From: Herbiconiux aconitum
GTDB taxonomy: Bacteria; Actinomycetota; Actinomycetes; Actinomycetales; Microbacteriaceae
Assembly: GCF_024979235.1 (NCBI RefSeq)
Contig: NZ_JANLCM010000002.1
Location: forward strand, 1,488,001-1,552,000
Length of the DNA stretch: 64,000 nucleotides
Reading direction: 5' to 3'
Made by a program: the position numbers and the translations under genes. The notes under the pieces are model-generated. The model was not told where the DNA came from, did no database searches, and was given only the letters and a program-made list of their open reading frames with translations. Shown piece after piece: positions 8,984 through 17,710 of this stretch. Numbering within the stretch: position 1 is the first letter of the stretch; each line of letters opens with the position of its first letter.

Positions 8984-9041
8984 CGAGTCGCCACAACACG
9001 CCGTTACGACCCGCGCCATACCGTCAGATTGTGGCGAATCG
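8984..9041. terminator. Inverted repeat between convergent genes, probable bidirectional terminator
   Basis: cgagtcgccacaa (8984-8996) and ttgtggcgaatcg (9029-9041) match at 12 of 13 positions. The element fills the gap between the dehydrogenase stop and the iclR stop. Its arm shares TCGCCA-AA--CGCC with the hairpins at 11119 and 12637, so it may belong to the same intergenic family. Confidence 0.55.
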
Positions 9042-9055
9042 ATTTCGACGACGCC

Positions 9056-9850
9056 CTAACGTACGAGGGTCAGATCGCTCGAGATGCGGTCGGCCGCCTG
9101 CAGGAGCGCCGGCACGAACTCGTCGGTGAGACGCTCGAGCGACGACGTGCCGGTGGTGGTGGAGACGTTGATGGCCGCCACGACCACGGCCCCGCGCCGC
9201 ACCGGAGCCGCCACCGAGCGGAGGCCCACCTCGAGCTCCTGGTCGACGATCGTCCAGCCGCGCTCCCGCACCGCGGCGAGCTCCGCCCGGAGTGCGCCGA
9301 CGTCGGTGAGCGTGCTGGGGGTGAAGCCCGTGGCGCGCAGGGTGGCGAGGTAGGCATCCAGTTCGGCCGCGGGCAGACCGGCGAGCAGCACCCGGCCCAT
9401 CGAGGTGGCATAGGCCGGAAAGCGGGTGCCGATCGTGATGCCGACGGTCATGATGCGCCGCGTGGGCACCCGCGCGACGTAGACGATGTCGTCGCCGTCG
9501 AGAACGGATGCCGAGGTCGACTCGCCGAGCTCGCCGGAGAGCCGCTCGAGGTGCGGCTGGGCGACCTCCGGCAGACTGAGGCCCGAGAGGTAGCTGAACC
9601 CCAGTTCGAGCACCCGCGGCGTGAGGGCGAAGAGCTTGCCGTCGCTCCGCACATAGCCGAGCTCGACGAGGGTCAGCAGGAAGCGACGCGCCGTCGCCCG
9701 GGTGAGGCCGGTGACCCGTGCGATGTCGCTGAGCGTCATCTCCGGTCGCTCGGCCGAGAACGCCTTCACCACGTCGAGCCCACGCGCGAGCGACTGCACG
9801 AACTGGCTGCTCGGGTCGGGGTGCTCACTCATCGGGTCGGCCATCGTCAC
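9056..9850 (-). CDS. IclR-family regulator of the pca operon (PcaR/PobR-like)
   Basis: 264 residues from a GTG; ATGs at codons 3 and 7 are alternative starts because no clear ribosome site decides between them. The N-terminal winged helix (about 20-85: SDIARVTGLTRATARRFLLTL) is followed by an IclR effector domain with the TSMGRVLLA and VDQELEVGLRSVAAPV motifs. The sequence is of the PcaR/PcaU type, which activates or represses beta-ketoadipate genes in response to pathway intermediates. It is the last gene of the leftward pcaI-pcaJ-pcaF set, consistent with local control of that set. Confidence 0.88.
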   Translation of the reverse strand: MTMADPMSEHPDPSSQFVQSLARGLDVVKAFSAERPEMTLSDIARVTGLTRATARRFLLTLVELGYVRSDGKLFALTPRVLELGFSYLSGLSLPEVAQPHLERLSGELGESTSASVLDGDDIVYVARVPTRRIMTVGITIGTRFPAYATSMGRVLLAGLPAAELDAYLATLRATGFTPSTLTDVGALRAELAAVRERGWTIVDQELEVGLRSVAAPVRRGAVVVAAINVSTTTGTSSLERLTDEFVPALLQAADRISSDLTLVR

Positions 9851-9934
9851 ATGCTATCCGCGGCCAGCGCGGCGCATCCGGACGCGCCGACGCGGCGCAC
9901 TCGGGCACCGACGCGGCGCATCCGGGCACCGAAC

Positions 9935-11107
9935 TCACCGCTCGAGCACGACGGCGAGGCCCTGGCCCACGCCGATGCAGATGGCCGCCACCCCCACGCC
10001 GCCCCCGCGCCGGGCCAGTTCGTGGGCCACGTGTCCGATGATGCGGCCCCCGGATGCGCCGAGCGGGTGCCCCATGGCGATCGCACCCCCGTGGATGTTG
10101 ACCTTCTCGGGGTCGAGCTCGGTCCACAACCGCAGGCACGCGAGGCTCTGGGCGGCGAAGGCCTCGTTGAGCTCCACGAAGTCGACGTCAGCCCAGGTCT
10201 TGCCGGCCCGCGCGAGAGCGCGGTTCGCCGCCTCGACGGGGGCGATGCCGAACACGTCGGGATCGATGCCCGACACCCCACGACCGGCGATGCGGGCGAG
10301 CGGCTCCGCTCCGGGCACCGCGTTCTCGCCGCCGACCAGCACCATCGACGAGCCGTCGTTCAGCGGCGACGAGTTGCCGGCCGTCACCGTGCCGTCGGGC
10401 CGGAACGCCGGCTTCAGCCCGGAGAGCGAGTCGACCGACGAGCCCGGCCGGATGCCTTCGTCGCGGTCGAGGGCGACACCGGGCACCGGCACGATCTCGT
10501 TCGCGTAGACGCCCGCGTCCCACGCCGCGGCGGCGAGGTTGTGCGATCGGGCGGCGAAGGCATCCTGTTCTTCGCGCGTGATGGTGAAGCGGTCGGCGAG
10601 GATCTCGGCCGATTCGCCGTTCGAGATCGACCACTCCGAGGGCATCGCCGGGTTCACGAAGCGCCAACCGAGCGTGGTGGAGTACATGGTCTGGTTGCCG
10701 GCCGGGAAGGTGCGGTCGGGCTTGGCGATGACCCAGGGCGCGCGACTCATCGACTCGACTCCGCCCGCCACCATCACGTCGGCGTCGCCCACTTCGATCG
10801 CGCGACTGGCCTGGATGACCGCCTCCACGCTCGATCCGCAGAGCCGGTTCACGGTGGCGCCGGGAACGGATGTCGGCAGCCCCGCGAGCAGCACGGCCAT
10901 GCGCGCGACGTCGCGGTTGTCCTCCCCCGCCTGGTTCGCGGCGCCCAGGATGACGTCGTCGATCACCGCGGGGTCGAGCCCCGGGTTGCGATCGAGCAGC
11001 GCCCGCAGTGTCGACGCCGCGAGGTCGTCGGGCCGCACTCCCGCGAGCGCCTTGCCGATGCGCCCGAACGGGGTGCGCACGGCGTCATACACGTAACTGC
11101 CGGTCAT
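9935..11107 (-). CDS. pcaF: Thiolase, probably 3-oxoadipyl-CoA thiolase
   Basis: 390 residues, the usual length for a degradative thiolase. The acylated Cys lies in VNRLCGSSVEA near residue 88; NEAFAAQS, GHPLGASG and the C-terminal CIGVGQG carry the catalytic His and second Cys. The protein cleaves 3-oxoacyl-CoA to acetyl-CoA and a shortened acyl-CoA. Placement beside a two-subunit 3-oxoacid CoA-transferase and a PcaR-type IclR regulator points to 3-oxoadipyl-CoA, giving succinyl-CoA and acetyl-CoA at the end of aromatic breakdown. An acetoacetyl-CoA thiolase in ketone-body use is the alternative. A 101-base gap with a hairpin separates it from pcaJ. Confidence 0.87.
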   Translation of the reverse strand: MTGSYVYDAVRTPFGRIGKALAGVRPDDLAASTLRALLDRNPGLDPAVIDDVILGAANQAGEDNRDVARMAVLLAGLPTSVPGATVNRLCGSSVEAVIQASRAIEVGDADVMVAGGVESMSRAPWVIAKPDRTFPAGNQTMYSTTLGWRFVNPAMPSEWSISNGESAEILADRFTITREEQDAFAARSHNLAAAAWDAGVYANEIVPVPGVALDRDEGIRPGSSVDSLSGLKPAFRPDGTVTAGNSSPLNDGSSMVLVGGENAVPGAEPLARIAGRGVSGIDPDVFGIAPVEAANRALARAGKTWADVDFVELNEAFAAQSLACLRLWTELDPEKVNIHGGAIAMGHPLGASGGRIIGHVAHELARRGGGVGVAAICIGVGQGLAVVLER

Positions 11108-11118
11108 GGAATGTTCCT

Positions 11119-11188
11119 CTCTTCGCGACCCTCCAGAATCCGCCCACTTCGCGCCGTTTCAGGGCGAATTCTGGCGGGTCGAGAGGAG
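11119..11188. repeat. Intergenic inverted repeat inside the pca operon
   Basis: The arms 11119-11145 and 11162-11188 match at 23 of 27 positions, with core gaccctccagaatccgccc and its near-complement around a 16-base loop. It sits between pcaJ and pcaF, so it could lower downstream expression or protect an RNA end. The arm consensus is shared with the hairpin at 12637-12702 upstream of the same operon. Confidence 0.7.
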
Positions 11189-11208
11189 GGACGCGGTGTC
11201 GTGGGGTG

Positions 11209-11853
11209 CTAGGTGGTGCCCTCGAGGAGGGCGAGGCCCGTGACCTCGCGGAGCTCGTCGAGGGTGGTGTCACCGAACAGGTCGGTCACGACGAGGCCCT
11301 CGGGGGTGACGTCGAACACGGCCCGGTCGGTGTAGATGCGGCTGACGCAGCGCCGGCCGGTGAGCGGGTAGGTGCACTCGGCCACCACCTTGGAGATGCC
11401 GTCGCGGGTCACGAGGTCGGTCATCACGTAGACGTCTTTGGCGCCGATCGCGAGATCCATCGCCCCACCGACCGCCGGGATCGCATCCGCACCCCCGGTG
11501 TGCCAATTGGCCAGATCGCCGGCTTCGGAGACCTGGAAGGCGCCCAGCACGCAGACGTCGAGGTGGCCGCCGCGCATCATGCCGAAGGAGTCGGCGTGAT
11601 GGAAGTAGGCGGCGCCGGGCAGTTCGGTGACGGGCTGCTTGCCGGCGTTGATCAAGTCGGGATCGATGCGACCGGGTTCGGGTTTCTGGCCCATGCCGAG
11701 CATCCCGTTCTCGGTGTGCAGGATGATCTCGAGGTCGTCGGGCAGGTAGTTCGCGATGAGGGTCGGCGCGCCGATGCCGAGGTTGACGTAGGCGCCCTCG
11801 GGGATGTCGCGGGCGATTCGTGCGGCGAGCGCATCGCGATCGATGCCGGTCAT
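11209..11853 (-). CDS. pcaJ: 3-oxoacid CoA-transferase subunit B
   Basis: 214 residues. The motif HTENGMLGMG near residue 50 contains the glutamate that forms the enzyme-CoA thioester in this family, and GGAMDLAIGAKDVYV is the usual C-terminal-domain signature. With subunit A it transfers CoA from succinyl-CoA to 3-oxoadipate (or acetoacetate). Its ATG overlaps the subunit A stop by four bases (ATGA), so the two subunits are coupled. The neighbouring thiolase and IclR regulator favour the 3-oxoadipate assignment. Confidence 0.9.
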   Translation of the reverse strand: MTGIDRDALAARIARDIPEGAYVNLGIGAPTLIANYLPDDLEIILHTENGMLGMGQKPEPGRIDPDLINAGKQPVTELPGAAYFHHADSFGMMRGGHLDVCVLGAFQVSEAGDLANWHTGGADAIPAVGGAMDLAIGAKDVYVMTDLVTRDGISKVVAECTYPLTGRRCVSRIYTDRAVFDVTPEGLVVTDLFGDTTLDELREVTGLALLEGTT

Positions 11854-12563
11854 GCCACCTTCTCCGTTCCGACGAACTCGCCGTCGCGCATCCAGGCCCG
11901 CTCCCCCACGGCGACCACGCGGTTCACGAAGATGCCCGGCGTGACGACGGCTTCGGGGTCGAGGGCGCCGAGCTCCACCACCTCGTCGACCTGCACGATC
12001 GTGGTGGCCGCGGCAGCCGCCATCAGCGGGCCGAAGTTGCGGGCCGTTTTACGGTAGACGAGGTTGCCCCAGCGGTCGGCCTTGAAGGCGCTGATCAAGG
12101 CATAGTCGGCCCGCAACGGGTATTCGAGCAGGTAGTCGCGCCCGTCGATGGTGCGCGTCTCCTTGCCTTCGGCCACGAGCGTGCCGACGCCGGTGGGGGT
12201 GTAGAACGCGCCGATGCCGGAGCCGGCGGCACGGATGCGCTCGGCCAGGTTGCCCTGCGGCACCAGTTCGAGCTCGATCTCGCCCGCGCGGTATTTCGCG
12301 TCGAACACGTGGGAGTCGACCTGCCGAGGAAAGGAGCAGACCACCTTCCGCACGCGGCCCGCGGCGATCAATGCGGCGATGCCGGTGTCGCCGTTGCCGG
12401 CGTTGTTGTTGATGACCGTCAATCCGCTCGCGCCCTGCTCGATCAGCGCGTCGATGAGTTCGACGGGCTGACCCGCGCGGCCGAAGCCGCCGATCATGAC
12501 GGTCGAGCCGTCTTCGATGCCGGCCGTCGCATCCTGGATGCCCGGAATCACCTTCGAGATCAT
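11850..12563 (-). CDS. pcaI: 3-oxoacid CoA-transferase subunit A
   Basis: 237 residues. MIGGFGRAGQPVELIDAL near the N-terminus is the CoA-transferase glycine loop, and TVINNNAGNGDTGIAALI with VRKVVCSFPR follows as expected for subunit A. It is the first gene of the leftward pca operon and has a strong ribosome site, ggaggcgag, directly before its ATG. The upstream 160 bases hold the operon promoter and an inverted repeat (12637-12702). It works with PcaJ on 3-oxoadipate and succinyl-CoA; the acetoacetate enzyme has the same architecture. Confidence 0.9.
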   Translation of the reverse strand: MISKVIPGIQDATAGIEDGSTVMIGGFGRAGQPVELIDALIEQGASGLTVINNNAGNGDTGIAALIAAGRVRKVVCSFPRQVDSHVFDAKYRAGEIELELVPQGNLAERIRAAGSGIGAFYTPTGVGTLVAEGKETRTIDGRDYLLEYPLRADYALISAFKADRWGNLVYRKTARNFGPLMAAAAATTIVQVDEVVELGALDPEAVVTPGIFVNRVVAVGERAWMRDGEFVGTEKVA

Positions 12564-12636
12564 CTCGCCTCCATGTTCGCAATACGAACTCTTGTACGCA
12601 TCCCGACACTATCACCCCAGAGGTCCACCGTAAATA

Positions 12637-12702
12637 CCTCGCCACTCGCCAAAATCCGCCCTGAACGATGGCGTTGAGGGCGGATTTTGGCGAGTCGCGA
12701 GG
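12637..12702. repeat. Near-perfect intergenic inverted repeat
   Basis: Arms 12637-12662 and 12677-12702 are complementary at 25 of 26 positions with a 14-base loop. The core is actcgccaaaatccgccct and its complement. The element lies upstream of pcaI and immediately after the stop of the secreted-protein gene read on the same strand. It could be a terminator for that gene or a member of a dispersed hairpin family. Confidence 0.8.
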
Positions 12703-12727
12703 AGGAGAGAGGGAGGAGCGGGGGCGG

Positions 12728-13423
12728 CTAGCCCCAGGTGCCTGCGGGAGAGGCGTACTCGGGCACGGGGGTGTAGGCCCAGTGGGAGCCGTTCGCGTAG
12801 TGGCTGCTCGCCCAGGGCGACGCCCAGATCGCGGCCTCGATCTGCGCAGTGGGAGCGGATGACGCGAAACCCGCCACGATGGCGGCGTAGCCGGAGTTGC
12901 CGTGCAGCGCGTTGCCGACGTTCTGGGCCGCGGTGACGAGGTTGTCGTAACTGCCGAGGCCACTTCCGCCACCTGAGCCCCAACCGTTGTTGAGCGGGTT
13001 GTTGCGCAGCCACCAGTCGTCGGGGCCGTTTTCTTGACGCATCCAGCGCATCATCACGGTGACGTTCGACTCGCTCACCGGGAAGCCCGCGAGGTAGAGC
13101 ACGAGCTCGGCCCAGTCGCGATTCGTGCTGCCGGCGGTGTAGGTCTCGAGACCGGGTGCGGCGGCATAACCGTCGCGGGAGATCGCAGCCGCGACCGCGC
13201 CCTCCGAGACCGCGACGGTCTGGTCGGGCTGCGCATATCCCGCGGTCTGGCGCGCCGAGTACGGCGCCTCGGCTTGCGCCTCCTCCGTGGGCGGTGGCGG
13301 GGCCAGCGCCGTGAGGGCCGCGAGCGCGAACACCGCGGCACCGGCGCAGAGCGAGAGCACGACGCCCCGTGGGCGCGGTCCACGCCCGGGGCGGTTCGAG
13401 TTTCGGAGGAAGAGTGAGGTCAT
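12728..13423 (-). CDS. Secreted protein with a lysozyme-like C-terminal region, function unknown
   Basis: About 231 residues from the ATG that begins MTSLFLRN; the open frame extends 18 codons further but without better support. A basic N-terminus is followed by one long hydrophobic segment and APPPPTEEAQAEA, typical of a signal peptide or anchor. The C-terminal half has MMRWMRQENGPDDWWLRNNP, with a Glu placed as in lysozyme/transglycosylase-like domains, followed by GSYDNLVTAAQNV and a repeated Trp/Ala-rich end. I recognise no named family. A wall-hydrolase role is only a guess from the export signal and the glutamate context. Neighbours give no hint. Confidence 0.65.
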   Translation of the reverse strand: MTSLFLRNSNRPGRGPRPRGVVLSLCAGAAVFALAALTALAPPPPTEEAQAEAPYSARQTAGYAQPDQTVAVSEGAVAAAISRDGYAAAPGLETYTAGSTNRDWAELVLYLAGFPVSESNVTVMMRWMRQENGPDDWWLRNNPLNNGWGSGGGSGLGSYDNLVTAAQNVGNALHGNSGYAAIVAGFASSAPTAQIEAAIWASPWASSHYANGSHWAYTPVPEYASPAGTWG

Positions 13424-13639
13424 CGGGAGCGGTCCTGCAGCGCTGGCGGCACGGAACGGCCGTGCCGAAGTCGCCACCCTACCAGCCGGGTCCCAAACCC
13501 GCCTGAGTCGCCCGAATCGCGCGTGTAGTCTCGACGGCGTTCGCCCAGCGATTCGGGCTGAGGCTCCGTCGATTCGTCTGGCTGGGCGATTCCTCCGTCG
13601 CTTCGACCGCGACCGGGCGAAGAGGGCGGCAGCGGGCGG

Positions 13640-14446
13640 TCAGGGGCGGGCCGTGTAGCGGGACGGCGTGGTGCCGAAACGCGCCGCGAAGGCCGCGATG
13701 AACCCGCTCGAAGTGGCGTAGCCGACCCGCACCGCCACATCCTGCACCGACTCCCCCTCGGCCAGCAGACCGGCGGCGACGTGCATCCGGGCCTGGATGC
13801 GCCACTCCCGAAACGTGCGACCGGTGTCGGCCACGAAGGCGCGCGCGATGGTCTTGGCACCGACGCCGACCTCCGCCGCCCAGTCGTCGAGCTCACGCGG
13901 ATCGCCGGGGTCGGCGAGCAGCCGGGCGGCCACGGCGCGGGCGCGGGGGTCGCCGGGAAGCGCCACGATGTCGTGCCGGGTGCCGGCGCTCTCGAGCAGA
14001 TCGACGAGCAGGGCGTGGCAGCGGAGCCGGCGTTCAGGACTCGGCCCCGAACCGGCTTCGGTGAGGTGCCGCAGCACGGCGGCGGAGAGGTCGTCGGCGC
14101 CGACGATACGCGGCCGGCGCCAGTGGTCGCCCGACGGGCGGAGCTCCGGATGCGCGTACACGCTGATCAGCGTCCCGGCGCCGGAGAAGGCCATCTCGTG
14201 CCGGACCCCCGCGGGTATCCACGCGAAATGGTCACGGCGCAGATGCCACGTCGCCGCGCGCACGGACAACTCCATCGCGCCCTCCGGCATCCAGGCCAGC
14301 TGATCGTCGTCGTGCACGTGCGGATCGAAACGGGTGCCGGTGTCGACCCGGGTGCGGGCCGCCACGATGTTCGTCAGTGTCGCCTCGGCGACATCGGCCC
14401 CGCCCCGGAGCCCCGTTCCAGAGGGCGGATATGCGGTGGCGGACAT
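13640..14446 (-). CDS. AraC-family regulator with cupin N-terminus
   Basis: 268 residues. The N-terminal half is an AraC-type cupin (FDPHVHDDDQLAWMPEG, then AGVRHEMAF), and the C-terminal hundred residues hold the double helix-turn-helix ending VQDVAVRVGYATSSGFIAAF and RFGTTPSRY. It is divergent from the siderophore importer, with an iron box between them, and could be a local activator that senses the imported siderophore, as in other AraC-siderophore pairs. That role is inferred from position only. Confidence 0.85.
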   Translation of the reverse strand: MSATAYPPSGTGLRGGADVAEATLTNIVAARTRVDTGTRFDPHVHDDDQLAWMPEGAMELSVRAATWHLRRDHFAWIPAGVRHEMAFSGAGTLISVYAHPELRPSGDHWRRPRIVGADDLSAAVLRHLTEAGSGPSPERRLRCHALLVDLLESAGTRHDIVALPGDPRARAVAARLLADPGDPRELDDWAAEVGVGAKTIARAFVADTGRTFREWRIQARMHVAAGLLAEGESVQDVAVRVGYATSSGFIAAFAARFGTTPSRYTARP

Positions 14447-14499
14447 GCTGAAGTCGTCTCCCGTCGATCGGCGTCCGTTTAGAGCGATAGCGCGCTTGT

Positions 14500-14518
14500 T
14501 TAGGTAAGGCTAACCTGA
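14500..14518 (+). promoter_or_regulatory. Iron box (IdeR/DmdR1-type operator)
   Basis: TTAGGTAAGGCTAACCTGA matches the actinobacterial iron-box consensus TTAGGTTAGGCTAACCTAA at 17 of 19 positions. It lies 41 bases before the start of the siderophore-binding lipoprotein gene and in front of the divergent AraC gene. The importer should be repressed by iron-loaded IdeR. Confidence 0.88.
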
Positions 14519-14559
14519 CTAAGGCCTTGCCGCCTCTCCGCCATTCCGAAGGACGACCC

Positions 14560-15597
14560 ATGAAGCCCACCCGCATCCTCGCCGCCGTCGCGGCACTCGC
14601 ACTGACCGGAGCAGCTCTGGCCGGCTGCGCCTCCTCCTCCTCCAAGGCCAGTACCGCGAATCCCGACTACACCACCGGGCCCAGCGACACCTTCCCGGTG
14701 ACGGTCGAGCACCAGTTCGGCGAGACGATCGTTCCGGCAGAGCCGCAGCGCATCGTGGTGGTGGGCCTGACCGAGCAGGACATCCTGCTCGAACTCGGCG
14801 TCACCCCGATCGCCACCACCGAGTGGTACGGCGAGCAGCCCCACGCCGTCTGGCCCTGGGCGCAAGAGTTGCTGGGCGACGCGGAGCCGACCGTGCTCGA
14901 CCAGACCGACGGGCTCGAATACGAGAAGATCGCGGCCCTGAAGCCCGACCTGATCGTGGGCACCAACGCCGGCCTCGACGAAGAGGCCTACGACAAGCTC
15001 GCCGACATCGCGCCCACCGTCACGAGCATCGCGGGCTCCGAGCAGTACTTCTCGAGCTGGCAGGAGCAGACCCGCCAGGTGGCCGCCGCCGTCGGGCGCT
15101 CGGCCGAGGGCGAGGAGCTGATTCAGGGGGTGGAGGATGCCTACACAGAGGCCGCTGCCGCGCATCCGGAGTTCGCCGGACTCACCGCCAGCTTCTCGCA
15201 GGGCCTCCCCTACGACGGCACCCTGTGGGTGTACCCCGACGGTGTGAACACCGACTTCCTCACCGAACTCGGCTTCACCATGACCCCTGGTCTCGAACAG
15301 TACGCGGCCGAAGCGGGCCAGCAGGCGCAGCTCTCGCCCGAGAACGTCGATCTGATCGACGCGGATGTCATCGTCTTCGCCACCGAGAGCGCGGACGGTC
15401 CGAAGGAGTTGCAGGAGTTCGGCACCCTCGGGAGCCTCGACGCCGTGGTGAACAACCGCGCCGTCTACACCGATCCTGAGCTCTCCGGAGCCATCTACTT
15501 CCTCACTCCGCTGAGCCAGAAGTACGTGATCGACAACCTCGTTCCGCGACTCGTCGACGCCGTGAACGGCCAGGCGCCGCACGACATCGAGGGCTGA
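14560..15597 (+). CDS. Iron-siderophore ABC transporter substrate-binding lipoprotein
   Basis: 345 residues from the ATG behind gaagga. The signal peptide ends in a lipobox, LAGC, followed by a Ser-rich linker, so the protein is lipid-anchored outside the membrane. The body is a FecB/FhuD-type bilobed domain: PQRIVVVGLTEQDILLELG begins the first lobe, and KPDLIVGTNAGLDEEAYDKL and the closing IDNLVPRLVDAV are usual family segments. It captures a ferric siderophore and passes it to the two permeases downstream. The stop lies 11 bases before the first permease. The iron box upstream indicates iron repression. Confidence 0.92.
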   Translation: MKPTRILAAVAALALTGAALAGCASSSSKASTANPDYTTGPSDTFPVTVEHQFGETIVPAEPQRIVVVGLTEQDILLELGVTPIATTEWYGEQPHAVWPWAQELLGDAEPTVLDQTDGLEYEKIAALKPDLIVGTNAGLDEEAYDKLADIAPTVTSIAGSEQYFSSWQEQTRQVAAAVGRSAEGEELIQGVEDAYTEAAAAHPEFAGLTASFSQGLPYDGTLWVYPDGVNTDFLTELGFTMTPGLEQYAAEAGQQAQLSPENVDLIDADVIVFATESADGPKELQEFGTLGSLDAVVNNRAVYTDPELSGAIYFLTPLSQKYVIDNLVPRLVDAVNGQAPHDIEG

Positions 15598-15608
15598 ACA
15601 GGCCACCC

Positions 15609-16646
15609 GTGACCCTCGCCCCGCCGCGCATCGAGCGCAGCCCCGCCGCCATGCGCCGACGCCGCGCGGCGGGGCTGGCGCTCGCGCTCGGCGCGCTCGT
15701 CGCGGCGGGTGCGCTCTCGGTGCTGGTGGGATCGAAGATGCTCGCCCCCCACGACATCGTGCACGCCCTCACCGCCTATACGGGCACGCCCGCCGACCAG
15801 ATCGTGCTGGAGCTCCGCGTCTCGCGCACGATCGTCGCCGTCATCGTGGGCGCCGCGCTCGGGGTGGCGGGAGCGCTGATCCAGGCCCTCACCCGCAATC
15901 CGCTCGGCGATCCGGGCATCCTCGGAGTGGATGCGGGTGCCGCCTTCTTCGTGGCCGTCGCGGTGGGTGTCGTCGGGGTCGGCACCGCGGCGGGCTACCT
16001 CTGGTGGGCGTTCGGAGGTGCGCTGCTCGCGACCGTCGTCGTGTACCTCGTGGGAGTGACCGGCCGGCGTGGCGTCGACCCGATCCGGATGACGCTGGCC
16101 GGCGTCGCCGTGGCCGCCGTGCTCACCGGCCTCACCACCACCATGATGCTGATCGACCCGGTCGCGTTCACCAAGCTGCGCGGCTGGGATGCCGGCTCCC
16201 TGGTGGAGCGCGGTCCCGACATTTATGTGCCCGTGCTGCCCTTCGTCGTCGTGGGCCTGGCACTGGCGCTGGCCGTCGCGCATCCGCTCAACGCGCTCGG
16301 GCTGGGTGAGGACCTCGCCCGGTCACTCGGTGCGCGGGTGGTGCGCACGCGCATCCTCACCGTCGTCGCGATCACGCTGCTCGCCGGCGGCGCCACGGCC
16401 ATCGCCGGGCCGATCGCCTTCGTGGGTCTCATGGTGCCGCACGTCGCACGGTGGATCGTCGGCCCCGATCAACGCTGGATCGTGCCGTACTCCCTCGTGC
16501 TGGCGCCGACGCTCGTTCTGGTCTCGGATGTCGTGGGCCGGGTCGTCATCTCACCGAGCGAGGTGCCGGTGGGCATCGTCACCGCCTTCGTGGGGGCGCC
16601 CGTGCTGATCGCGCTGGTGCGGCGGTCGCGGGTGAGTGCCCTGTGA
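15609..16646 (+). CDS. FecCD-family siderophore ABC permease 1
   Basis: 345 residues, starting with GTG 11 bases after the lipoprotein gene. The sequence carries the FecCD hallmarks: LRVSRTIVAVIVGAALGVAG, QALTRNPLGDPGILGVDAGA, and AGPIAFVGLMVPHVAR, the coupling loop to the ATPase, with about ten membrane segments. It forms half of the channel. Its stop overlaps the start of the second permease (GTGA), so the subunits are made in step. Confidence 0.93.
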   Translation: MTLAPPRIERSPAAMRRRRAAGLALALGALVAAGALSVLVGSKMLAPHDIVHALTAYTGTPADQIVLELRVSRTIVAVIVGAALGVAGALIQALTRNPLGDPGILGVDAGAAFFVAVAVGVVGVGTAAGYLWWAFGGALLATVVVYLVGVTGRRGVDPIRMTLAGVAVAAVLTGLTTTMMLIDPVAFTKLRGWDAGSLVERGPDIYVPVLPFVVVGLALALAVAHPLNALGLGEDLARSLGARVVRTRILTVVAITLLAGGATAIAGPIAFVGLMVPHVARWIVGPDQRWIVPYSLVLAPTLVLVSDVVGRVVISPSEVPVGIVTAFVGAPVLIALVRRSRVSAL

Positions 16647-17710
16647 GCAGACCGCCGACATCCGTCGACCGCGTCGACTTCGGGATGCGCACCGCCGTCG
16701 TGCGTCGTGGTCGCCTCTCGCTGCGCTTCGCCTGGCGGCCCGTGGTCGTCGGGGCGGGCATCTGGGCTGGGGTGCTGCTCGTCTCGCTGCTCGCGCTCGC
16801 ACTCGGCGACCTGCCGCTGTCGCTCGGCGAGGTCGCCTCGGCCCTGCTCGGGCAGCAGACCGGCATCGCCTCGACCGTGGTGCTCGAGTGGCGGCTGCCG
16901 CGTGTGCTCGCGGCCGTGCTCTTCGGCGCGGCGATGGGGGTGTCGGGGGCGATCTTCCAGTCGATCACCCGCAACCCGCTCGCGAGCCCCGACATCATCG
17001 GGTTCACCGCCGGCTCCTACGCGGGCGGCGTGTTCGCCATCATCCTGCTCGGCAGTGCCTTCTTCGGGGTCGCCGCCGGCGCGTTGATCGGCGGCCTCGG
17101 CAGCGCCGCGGCCGTGTACCTGCTGGCCTACCGGCGCGGGATGCAGGGCTTCCGCCTGATCGTGGTCGGCATCGGTGTCTCGGCGATGCTCACGGCGTTC
17201 AGCTCCTTCCTCGTGCTGCGCGCCGAACTCGAGATCGCGATGCTCGCGTCGACCTGGGGCGCCGGCTCGCTGAACCCCGTCGGCTGGGCGCAGTTCCTGC
17301 CGGCCGCGGTGCTGATCGCCGTCGTCTTCGTGGCCCTCGGCCCGCTCGCCGGCCCGATGCATCAGCTCGAACTCGGCGACGACGCGGCGAAGGCGCTGGG
17401 GCTGAGGGTCGAGCCTGTGCGGCTCGGGCTCGTGTTCTGCGGCGTCGCGCTCACCGCCGTGGTGACCGCGGCGGCCGGGCCCATCGCGTTCGTCTCCCTC
17501 GCGGCTCCGCAGATCGCTCGACGTCTCACCCGCAGCGCAGGGGTCGGGATGGCCTCGGCCGCCGGCCTCGGCGCCCTGCTGCTCGCAGCCTCCGATCTGG
17601 TGGCCCAGCATCTGTTGCCGAAAGACATCCCGGTCGGGCTGGTCACGGTCGTCGTCGGCGGCGGCTATCTCGTCTGGCTGCTCATCCACGAAGCGCGGAG
17701 GCGCCTGTGA
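16643..17710 (+). CDS. FecCD-family siderophore ABC permease 2
   Basis: 355 residues from the GTG that overlaps the previous stop; the open frame runs further upstream but that part is a shadow of permease 1. EWRLPRVLAAVLFGAAMGVSG, SITRNPLASPDIIGFTAGS and AGPIAFVSLAAPQIARRL are the counterparts of the permease 1 motifs. The N-terminus before the first helix is longer and basic. The protein completes the heterodimeric channel and overlaps the ATPase gene by four bases. Confidence 0.93.
   Translation: MSRPPTSVDRVDFGMRTAVVRRGRLSLRFAWRPVVVGAGIWAGVLLVSLLALALGDLPLSLGEVASALLGQQTGIASTVVLEWRLPRVLAAVLFGAAMGVSGAIFQSITRNPLASPDIIGFTAGSYAGGVFAIILLGSAFFGVAAGALIGGLGSAAAVYLLAYRRGMQGFRLIVVGIGVSAMLTAFSSFLVLRAELEIAMLASTWGAGSLNPVGWAQFLPAAVLIAVVFVALGPLAGPMHQLELGDDAAKALGLRVEPVRLGLVFCGVALTAVVTAAAGPIAFVSLAAPQIARRLTRSAGVGMASAAGLGALLLAASDLVAQHLLPKDIPVGLVTVVVGGGYLVWLLIHEARRRL

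Noticed and set aside
9029..11212. A 727-codon plus-strand frame opposite iclR and pcaF
   Set aside because: It covers two genes with strong motifs on the minus strand and has no domain of its own.
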